Notes under the pieces: generated by a model
What the model saw: only the letters and a program-made list of their open reading frames with translations
The model's database searches: none
Told to the model about the DNA's origin: nothing
Part shown: positions 16,411-21,666 of the stretch, in pieces
How the letters are laid out: every line of letters begins with the position of its first letter
How positions within the stretch are numbered: the stretch's first letter is position 1
From: Bacilli bacterium
Lineage (GTDB): Bacteria; Bacillota_I; Bacilli_A; ML615J-28; CAG-698
Reading direction: 5' to 3'
Assembly (NCBI GenBank): GCA_028693885.1
Contig: JAQUUM010000003.1
Location: forward strand, 1 to 21,666
Length of the DNA: 21,666 bases
Translations under genes and position numbers: made by a program

Positions 16411-17583
16411 ATGATGAATGAAAACATACAAAATGTGAACGTTTCAAATAGGAAAAGAATCTTAAAAAAATACTTAATTAACTCAAGTGTTGTATTAGGT
16501 GTTTTGATTTTATTATCTATATTAGGTAATGATAATCCTTCAGTTTTAAGAAACTTAATAATTTTAGCATCAATTAATATTATAGCGGCTGTTTCACTTA
16601 ATTTAATGAGTGGTAGTTTGGGTGAATTAGTTTTAGGTCATGCAGGGTTTATGTTAACAGGCGCATATGCGGCTGGTATCTTTACTAAAGCATGGCAAGT
16701 ATCAGATCAGTTAATGATAAGATTTGTAATGCAGCCAGCTGGGTATTTACAAGTATTATTAGCGGTTATAGTTGCAGGTCTTGTTGCAGCATTATTAGGC
16801 TTTTTAATTTCAATACCTTTCTTAAGATTAAAAGGTGATTATTTAGCAATCGTTACTTTAGGTTTTACTCTAATTATGGTAACTATAGCTAATAATATGC
16901 CTATGTCTCCTGATTCAGGATGGTATACAAGTAGTTCGCAAGGACTACTTGGTGTGCAAAACTTACTTGAGATAAATGCATTTATGGCAGTTGCCTTGAT
17001 GATAATTTGTGTGACTGTTATTATTCTATTTATTACATCAAGACACGGGCGTGCAATTCTTGCAATTAGAGAAGACTATATTGCAGCTGAAGCATCAGGT
17101 ATAAAAGTTTCTAAATATAAAGTAATTACTTTTGTTATATCAGCTTTTTTTGCTGGTGTTGCTGGTGGTGTCTATGCATTTTATAATAACGTCACTCCTA
17201 CAAGTTTTTCTTTTGAAAAATCAATTGAAATCTTGGTTATGGTAGTGCTTGGTGGACTTGGTTCTTATACTGGTTCTATACTTTCTGCATTTACTTTAAC
17301 TGCTTTACCTATTATGTTACTTAATTTTTCGAGATATCAAAAATTAGTATATGCCGTAATTTTATTAATCGTTATGTTAGTTAAACCAACCGGACTATTT
17401 GGAACAAAAGAGTTTAGTTGGAAAGCATTAAAAGAATCACCAAAAAGCTTTATGGAATGGCTTAAAGCATTACCAAAGAATGTTTCAACTGGATTTAAAA
17501 AATTAATTAAAAGAATTAAAAATACCTTTAAAAAACGTTCAAAAGTAGTTGTTAAAGGAGGTAATGCAGATGTCAAAAAATAA
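16411..17583 (+). CDS. livM: Branched-chain amino acid ABC transporter permease LivM
   Basis: Partner permease of LivH. Family marks are NLIILASINIIAAVSLNLMS, SLGELVLGHAGFMLTGAY, the RLKGDYLAIVTLGF loop, the ATPase-contact AIREDYIAAEASGIKVSKYK, and VLGGLGSYTGSILSA. The start at ATG 16411 lies behind AAGGTG at 16401-16406; ATG 16414 is equally possible, and the longer upstream frame (to 16381) overlaps livH without a ribosome site. Near 390 residues, it ends in a basic, lysine-rich tail of about 50 residues after the last membrane helix (through LKESPKSFMEW and RIKNTFKKRSK), longer than I would expect for the family. Its end overlaps livG by 14 bases. Confidence 0.94.
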   Translation: MMNENIQNVNVSNRKRILKKYLINSSVVLGVLILLSILGNDNPSVLRNLIILASINIIAAVSLNLMSGSLGELVLGHAGFMLTGAYAAGIFTKAWQVSDQLMIRFVMQPAGYLQVLLAVIVAGLVAALLGFLISIPFLRLKGDYLAIVTLGFTLIMVTIANNMPMSPDSGWYTSSSQGLLGVQNLLEINAFMAVALMIICVTVIILFITSRHGRAILAIREDYIAAEASGIKVSKYKVITFVISAFFAGVAGGVYAFYNNVTPTSFSFEKSIEILVMVVLGGLGSYTGSILSAFTLTALPIMLLNFSRYQKLVYAVILLIVMLVKPTGLFGTKEFSWKALKESPKSFMEWLKALPKNVSTGFKKLIKRIKNTFKKRSKVVVKGGNADVKK

Positions 17584-18352
17584 AGAACTTGTTTTAGAAA
17601 CAAAAGATTTAGAAATTAGCTTTGGTGGCCTTCAAGCAGTTAAAGATTTAAATATTAAAATTTATGAAAAAGAATTGGTTGGCTTAATTGGTCCAAATGG
17701 GGCTGGTAAAACTACTGTCTTTAATTTAATAACTGGAGTTTATAAAGCAACTGGAGGGTCTATTTATTTGTGTGGAGAAAGTATGCTTAACAAACTAACT
17801 CATGAAAGAGTTGGTAAGGGTATTACTAGAACTTTTCAAAATATAAGGTTGTTTAAAAACTTAACTGTTTTAGAAAATGTAAAAGTTGCTTGTAACATTA
17901 ATATGAAATATTCAATGTTAACAGGAATTTTAAGACTTCCTAAGTATTGGAAAGAAGAAAAAGAAATTGAAATAAAAGCATTAGAAATTTTAAAGGTTTT
18001 TGGCCTTGATACTTATGCTGAATATCAAGCTTGTAATCTACCTTATGGTAAACAAAGAAAGTTAGAGATTGCTCGTGCTTTAGCATCAAATCCTAAACTT
18101 ATTTTATTAGATGAACCCGCTGCTGGAATGAATCCAACTGAAACTCAGGAGTTAATGGATACAATAAGTATCATCAGAGATAAGTTTAATGTTACTATTC
18201 TTTTAATCGAACATGATATGAAATTAGTAATGGGTATTTGCGAGAGAATTTATGTATTAAATTATGGCCAATTAATCGCAAGTGGGACTCCTAAAGAAGT
18301 TGCTCATAATGAAAAAGTTGTTACTGCATATCTTGGGACTGGAGAAATATAA
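17570..18352 (+). CDS. livG: Branched-chain amino acid ABC transporter ATP-binding protein LivG
   Basis: Cytoplasmic ATPase that drives the LivHM permease together with LivF. Walker A is GPNGAGKTT, the family's altered signature is LPYGKQRKLEIARAL, Walker B is LILLDEPAAGMNP, and the switch histidine is in IEHDMKLVM. GITRTFQNIRLF marks the Q-loop region. There are 260 residues, as expected. ATG 17570 was chosen because AAAGGAGGT (17554-17562) is seven bases upstream; the ATG at 17564 is too close to it. It overlaps the livM end by 14 bases, so the two are translationally coupled. Confidence 0.96.
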   Translation: MSKNKELVLETKDLEISFGGLQAVKDLNIKIYEKELVGLIGPNGAGKTTVFNLITGVYKATGGSIYLCGESMLNKLTHERVGKGITRTFQNIRLFKNLTVLENVKVACNINMKYSMLTGILRLPKYWKEEKEIEIKALEILKVFGLDTYAEYQACNLPYGKQRKLEIARALASNPKLILLDEPAAGMNPTETQELMDTISIIRDKFNVTILLIEHDMKLVMGICERIYVLNYGQLIASGTPKEVAHNEKVVTAYLGTGEI

Positions 18353-18353
18353 T

Positions 18354-19088
18354 ATGGCAAGATATATATTAAAAGTTAAAGATATAAGTGTTAGTTATGG
18401 AGCTACTATTAGAGCTATTCATAATGTTAGTGTTGATATAAAAGAAGGTAAAATTGTAGCTTTCATTGGAGCTAATGGGGCTGGTAAAACTACTATCTTA
18501 AAAACAATTTCAGGTTTACTTAGGCCAACAAGTGGAGATATTCATTGGTTAAAAGAAGATGGAACAATTCTAGATTTAAGAAAAATAGAACCACATGAAA
18601 TTTTAAAGCTAGGGATGGCGCATGTTCCAGAAGGAAGGCAAGTATTTGCTAACCTTACTGTTCAAGAAAATCTTGAAATGGGAGCATATACTGTTAAAGA
18701 TAAAAAAGTTATTGAAGATAATATGTGTAAGATGTATGAAAAATTTCCAAGATTAGCAGAAAGAAAAAAACAACTTGCAGGGACTCTATCAGGTGGAGAA
18801 CAACAAATGCTTGCGATTGCAAGAGCTTTGATGAGTAATCCAAAAATTTTATTGTTGGATGAACCATCAATGGGGCTTTCTCCAATTCTAGTGGCGGAGG
18901 TTTTTGAAATTATTCAAACTATTAAAAAAATGGGAACTACCATTTTAATAGTTGAACAAAATGCTCGTATGGCTTTATCAATTGCAAATTATGCTTATGT
19001 TTTAGAAACGGGTAGAATAGTAATGCAAGGCGATGCTAAGGAATTGCTTGAAAATGATGAAGTAAGAAAAGCATATCTAGGAGCTTAA
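18354..19088 (+). CDS. livF: Branched-chain amino acid ABC transporter ATP-binding protein LivF
   Basis: Second ATPase of the HAAT importer. Walker A GANGAGKTT, MAHVPEGRQVFANLTVQENL around the Q-loop region, signature LSGGEQQMLAIARAL, Walker B ILLLDEPSMGLSP and switch histidine position replaced by Gln in VEQNARMAL, which is normal for LivF. There are 244 residues. ATG 18354 follows the livG stop by one base with GGAGA at 18341-18345; the upstream frame to 18282 lies inside livG and was rejected. It is the last gene of the operon and is followed by a strong hairpin. Confidence 0.96.
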   Translation: MARYILKVKDISVSYGATIRAIHNVSVDIKEGKIVAFIGANGAGKTTILKTISGLLRPTSGDIHWLKEDGTILDLRKIEPHEILKLGMAHVPEGRQVFANLTVQENLEMGAYTVKDKKVIEDNMCKMYEKFPRLAERKKQLAGTLSGGEQQMLAIARALMSNPKILLLDEPSMGLSPILVAEVFEIIQTIKKMGTTILIVEQNARMALSIANYAYVLETGRIVMQGDAKELLENDEVRKAYLGA

Positions 19089-19091
19089 ATT

Positions 19092-19130
19092 AAAAAAAAT
19101 CTATGTTTTTAAATAAACATAGGTTTTTTT
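19092..19130 (+). terminator. Terminator of the liv operon
   Basis: An A run, CTATGTTT (19101-19108), loop, AAACATAG (19115-19122), then G and a run of seven T. Confidence 0.86.
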
Positions 19131-19141
19131 ATTTTTAAATA

Positions 19142-19150
19142 TGATATAAT
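19142..19150 (+). promoter_or_regulatory. Extended -10 promoter of the GNAT gene
   Basis: TGATATAAT at 19142-19150 without a recognisable -35 box. Transcription would start near 19157, about 11 bases before the ATG at 19168, so the ribosome site AGGTG (19157-19161) would sit at the very 5' end of the mRNA. Confidence 0.5.
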
Positions 19151-19167
19151 AAAGTTAGGTGAAATAT

Positions 19168-19740
19168 ATGAGAACTAATTTTAAAAGCAGATTACCTGTT
19201 ATTGAAACTGAAAGATTAATTATTAGAGAAATTGAGGCAATAGATGCTGAAGATTTCTATGAGTATGGTAAAATAGTAAGTGTAGGTGATGCTGCTGGTT
19301 GGGAAGCGCATTTTAGTAAATATGATAGTAAAATGAGAATTGAGATAATGCGTAAAAAAAGTGATCCGAATTATTTAGGATTGTTTAGTATTATTTTAAA
19401 ATCAGAAAGTAAAATGATTGGTACAGTTGAACTACATAGTTATTTGCCTAAATTTAAAGCTGAGTTAGGTTATACAGTTAATCCTAGATATTGGGGTAAT
19501 TCATATGCAGTAGAAGCAAGTAAAACTTTATTAAAATGGGGGTTTGAAGATTTAGGTTTAAAAAGGATTGAATGTTCTTGTTATTTAGATAATTTACAGT
19601 CAATGAAAGTTTGTGAGAAATTGCTTTTTACAAACGAAGGTATTAAAAAAAGAGGTTATATAAATTTCAAAGGTGAATGTGTTGATATAATGACTTATGC
19701 ACTTACGATAGATGAGTATTATGAGAGGTATAAAAAATGA
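19168..19740 (+). CDS. GNAT family N-acetyltransferase (RimJ/RimL-like)
   Basis: An acetyl-CoA dependent transferase of the Acetyltransf_3 type, the group containing the ribosomal protein acetylases RimJ and RimL and many enzymes of unknown substrate. Visible are the N-terminal ETERLIIREIEAIDAEDFYEY, the beta strands up to GTVELH, the acetyl-CoA binding region ELGYTVNPRYWGNSYAVEAS, and the C-terminal RIECSCYLDNLQSMKVCEKL followed by NEGIKKRGYINFKG. It is 190 residues long. ATG 19168 is preferred to GTG 19159 because AGGTG at 19157-19161 lies six bases upstream of it. Its TGA stop overlaps the ATG of the protease gene (ATGA), so the two are coupled. The substrate cannot be told from the sequence. 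Confidence 0.88.
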   Translation: MRTNFKSRLPVIETERLIIREIEAIDAEDFYEYGKIVSVGDAAGWEAHFSKYDSKMRIEIMRKKSDPNYLGLFSIILKSESKMIGTVELHSYLPKFKAELGYTVNPRYWGNSYAVEASKTLLKWGFEDLGLKRIECSCYLDNLQSMKVCEKLLFTNEGIKKRGYINFKGECVDIMTYALTIDEYYERYKK

Positions 19741-20459
19741 AAAAAATCTTAATATTAGTTTCTTTTTTGTTTATATTAAGTGGTTGCGATTTCTTTAATG
19801 AAGCTTTTTCTAATACTGTCCCTATGGCCAGTATTAATGAAATTAGTCAAAACATCATTAAGTCAAATTTAGAAATCACTGTAAAACCTTATACTCTTAA
19901 TCACGAAGAACAAAAAGTATATGATGATAATTATGTTAGTGGAAGTGCAGTAGTATATGATATTACTGCAGAAGACATTTTAATGATTACTAATCGTCAT
20001 GTGGCTTTACCTGGTGGAGTAAGCACTTGTGATTATTCTGTCCAAACAGTTAATGGGACAGAAGCTGATGCTAGATATGTTTTTAGTTCTGATCTCTATG
20101 ACTTAGCAGTTATTGCGATTACTAAAACAGAAGAATTATTAGCTGAGGTAGAAGAAATTACTATGGCAGTTGAAAACGAGATAATGGGCGGGGTAGTATA
20201 TGCGATTGGTTCGCCATATGGGATGAATAATATTTTAACTGTAGGTAAGGTTTATAAATATAGTAATATTGATGAAGTAGATTTCCAAATAGTATTACAT
20301 ACTGCTCCAATTAATACAGGTAATAGCGGAGGAATGTTAATTAATAAAGATTATCAATTAGTCGGAGTAAATACATGGAGTGTTACAGTTAATGGAACAA
20401 CTTATAGTGGAGCTACGCCTATTGTTGAGGTTAATGCTTTCTTAGAATTAGTGCCTTAA
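19737..20459 (+). CDS. Secreted lipoprotein trypsin-like serine protease
   Basis: A surface-anchored serine protease. A type II signal peptide ends in lipobox LSGC (C17). The catalytic triad of the chymotrypsin/HtrA (S1C-like) fold is complete by motif: H88 in TNRHVA, D122 in DLYDLAVI and S197 in TGNSGG, with AIGSPYG before the serine region as in HtrA enzymes. At 240 residues the protein stops soon after the protease domain; the PDZ domains of HtrA/DegP are absent, and an N-terminal linker of about 50 residues separates the anchor from the domain. It may process or degrade proteins at the outer membrane face. It overlaps the acetyltransferase gene by four bases and ends before a strong hairpin. 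Confidence 0.88.
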   Translation: MKKILILVSFLFILSGCDFFNEAFSNTVPMASINEISQNIIKSNLEITVKPYTLNHEEQKVYDDNYVSGSAVVYDITAEDILMITNRHVALPGGVSTCDYSVQTVNGTEADARYVFSSDLYDLAVIAITKTEELLAEVEEITMAVENEIMGGVVYAIGSPYGMNNILTVGKVYKYSNIDEVDFQIVLHTAPINTGNSGGMLINKDYQLVGVNTWSVTVNGTTYSGATPIVEVNAFLELVP

Positions 20460-20465
20460 AAAAAC

Positions 20466-20494
20466 TAAACTCACTTCTTAAAGAAGTGAGTTTA
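20466..20494. terminator. Bidirectional terminator between protease and kinase-like genes
   Basis: AAACTCACTTCT (20467-20478), loop TAA, AGAAGTGAGTTT (20482-20493): a perfect 12-bp stem between convergent genes. The minus-strand gene's stop (20492-20494) lies in its right flank. Confidence 0.85.
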
Positions 20495-21532
20495 TATTAT
20501 TAAATCAGCTTTTAAAATAATATTTTCTTTTGAAAAATATTTTTCTTCCATAGGAAGCCATATTTTTTTAAATTTCGGATATAGTTTTTTATTGCGGTTG
20601 ATTAACCGCTTTTTTTGTTCTTGTTTATTGATATCTAGATAGATTAATCGTTTATAAAATCTTCTGAAATCTTCTAGATAACTAAAAACTCCTTCGATGA
20701 TAACTAAAGAATGAACAAATTCTCTTTTTTCAAAATATTTTTGAGTTTTACAATTAAAAGCTTGAAACATTATTTCTTGATTTTGAGATAGTCTTGAAAG
20801 CACATCTTTTAAAGCATCGATATCAATATTACCACCTAAAGTATTTAATTGTTTTTTTGTTTGAAGTGATTTAGGTAAAAAGAAGTCATCCATATGAATA
20901 ATAGTGACGTTATGTTCTCTTAGGTTCTTAGTGATTGTAGATTTACCAGAAGCAGCTTTTCCATCTAAAGCTATGATATTAAATCTATTGCCTTGTTTAA
21001 AGTTTTTAATATAGTTTCTAAATTGTAAATCTTTCATATAAGAAGGCATTATGTTTTTATCTATAATTCTATAATGAGGGTTGTATTTTTCTTTGTATTT
21101 AGTTGAGTGACTAAGAGGTTTGACTTTTTTTAAGTAATTAGTAATAAACTCCTTTGATGTTTGATAATCAAGTTTTATTTCTTGTTTTTCAATTAAAGAA
21201 AGTAATAACCTTAAACTTTTTTTAAAGTCTTTAACTGGTCTTTTTTTAGTAAATGATTTAATAAACCATTCATTAATCTCTTCTAAAGGTAAGTTGTTGG
21301 CTTTTACAGCACTAAGGTTTAGTCTTATAGTATCAAAACCTATATCTTCATAAATAAAAAATGGTAATTCATAATCAAGAGAGTTTATTTCTTCTTCAAG
21401 CATTTTTAAAGAAGCTTCTTTATCGGTGAATAAATGTTCGCCTTTAAAAAAACTTTGATAAAGAAGTTTTATGAAATCCTCTATTTCCATTTGAGGATAT
21501 TTTTTAAAGTGATGTAATAGTATTTCTCTCAT
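20492..21532 (-). CDS. Two-domain protein with C-terminal uridine-kinase-like P-loop domain
   Basis: 346 residues. The C-terminal half resembles uridine kinase/phosphoribulokinase-like NTP-binding proteins: Walker A GKAASGKST at 191-199, acidic IHMDDFFLP with D215-D216, then GGNIDIDAL, a VIIEGVFS strand-loop and an arginine-rich lid-like stretch (KKRLINRNKK). The N-terminal part of about 170 residues (FIKLLYQSFFKGEHLF, later HYRIIDKNIMPSY) is a conserved-looking accessory domain that I recall only from annotated uridine kinase-like proteins of Firmicutes; I cannot name its function. The phosphate acceptor is therefore uncertain. ATG 21530-21532 has no ribosome site, and a TATAAT box ends seven bases before it, so translation may be leaderless. 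An alternative is a start at Met15, which also lacks a good ribosome site. Confidence 0.78.
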   Translation of the reverse strand: MREILLHHFKKYPQMEIEDFIKLLYQSFFKGEHLFTDKEASLKMLEEEINSLDYELPFFIYEDIGFDTIRLNLSAVKANNLPLEEINEWFIKSFTKKRPVKDFKKSLRLLLSLIEKQEIKLDYQTSKEFITNYLKKVKPLSHSTKYKEKYNPHYRIIDKNIMPSYMKDLQFRNYIKNFKQGNRFNIIALDGKAASGKSTITKNLREHNVTIIHMDDFFLPKSLQTKKQLNTLGGNIDIDALKDVLSRLSQNQEIMFQAFNCKTQKYFEKREFVHSLVIIEGVFSYLEDFRRFYKRLIYLDINKQEQKKRLINRNKKLYPKFKKIWLPMEEKYFSKENIILKADLII

Positions 21533-21539
21533 AGAATAA

Positions 21540-21548
21540 ATTATATCA
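21540..21548 (-). promoter_or_regulatory. Extended -10 promoter directly before the kinase-like gene
   Basis: On the minus strand TGATATAAT covers 21548-21540; the ATG begins at 21532, seven bases after the box. The -35 region (TTTATT, 21568-21563) is weak. Confidence 0.5.
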
Positions 21549-21605
21549 TAAAATATTTAGAAAATAAATATTTGAATATTACAAAATTACTAGTATATAA
21601 ACTGC

Positions 21606-21635
21606 TTGCGTAAATAGTCTAATTTGTGATATTAT
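21606..21635 (+). promoter_or_regulatory. Probable promoter of the gene entering at the right edge
   Basis: TTGCGT at 21606-21611, an 18-bp spacer and TATTAT at 21630-21635 preceded by TGA (extended -10). Nothing else is recognised in the AT-rich 21549-21605 stretch. Confidence 0.45.
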
Positions 21636-21660
21636 ATATTAAGTAAAAAGGATGTAGATT

Positions 21661-21666
21661 ATGAAA
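21661..21666 (+). CDS. First two codons of a further gene, 3'-partial
   Basis: ATG AAA at the very end, preceded by AAAAAGGA (21645-21652) at eight bases and by a probable promoter. Only Met-Lys is visible, so nothing can be said of the product. Confidence 0.5.

Noticed and set aside
18282..18353. Longer N-terminus for LivF
   Set aside because: The extra 24 residues lie within livG and no ribosome site precedes 18282; ATG 18354 yields the standard LivF start.
14234..19088. liv operon as a horizontally acquired island
   Set aside because: Base composition and ribosome sites look like the neighbours, and there is no integrase, transposase, tRNA or flanking repeat; the higher Ala/Gly content of LivJ fits a highly expressed binding protein.
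1..21666. TGA read as tryptophan (Mycoplasma code)
   Set aside because: comEA, comEC and the GNAT gene end at TGA at positions matching expected family ends, and conserved tryptophans are TGG.

Overview
The window is a very AT-rich piece of bacterial chromosome with tightly packed genes. Gene content and order (comEA-comEC-holA-rpsT and pgsA-recA-rny-ymdB), strong Shine-Dalgarno sites and Rho-independent terminators point to a low-GC Firmicutes or Mollicutes-like lineage (Acholeplasma/Izemoplasma/Erysipelotrichia type). TGA acts as a stop (comEC and comEA both end in TGA) and tryptophan is read from TGG, so the genetic code is the standard one and not the Mycoplasma variant. No rRNA, tRNA, CRISPR array, insertion sequence or phage gene was seen, and no gene-free stretch exceeds about 150 bases.

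Layout. 1-2262: recD2 helicase, cut at its 5' end. 2339-4510: a stand-alone 723-residue protein that is almost entirely ten tandem units of about 71 residues. 4611-8300: competence DNA-uptake genes comEA and comEC, then holA (DNA polymerase III delta), then convergent rpsT (S20). 8703-9821: HI0933/YhiN-type flavoprotein. 9929-14105: pgsA, recA, rny and a ymdB-like phosphodiesterase. 14234-19088: a complete branched-chain amino acid (HAAT-type) ABC transporter with lipoprotein receptor, two permeases and two ATPases. 19168-20459: a GNAT acetyltransferase overlapping a small lipoprotein serine protease. 20492-21532 (minus): a two-domain kinase-like protein. A new gene starts at the last six bases.

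How the parts fit. Most of the window is housekeeping: DNA uptake, recombination and repair (RecD2, ComEA/EC, RecA), replication (HolA), RNA turnover (RNase Y), phospholipid synthesis (PgsA), translation (S20) and nutrient import (Liv). Almost every transcription unit is closed by a visible hairpin terminator, and many start at TTGAAA-17-TATAAT or extended TGATATAAT promoters.

The least ordinary items are the 71-residue repeat protein, whose units keep exactly the same length without any insertion or deletion; an apparently leaderless promoter-start arrangement in front of the kinase-like gene; a 17-bp perfect inverted repeat at the predicted start of the liv transcript; and a PDZ-less trypsin-like lipoprotein translationally coupled to an acetyltransferase. 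I see no clear evidence of a complete, previously undescribed multi-gene system.
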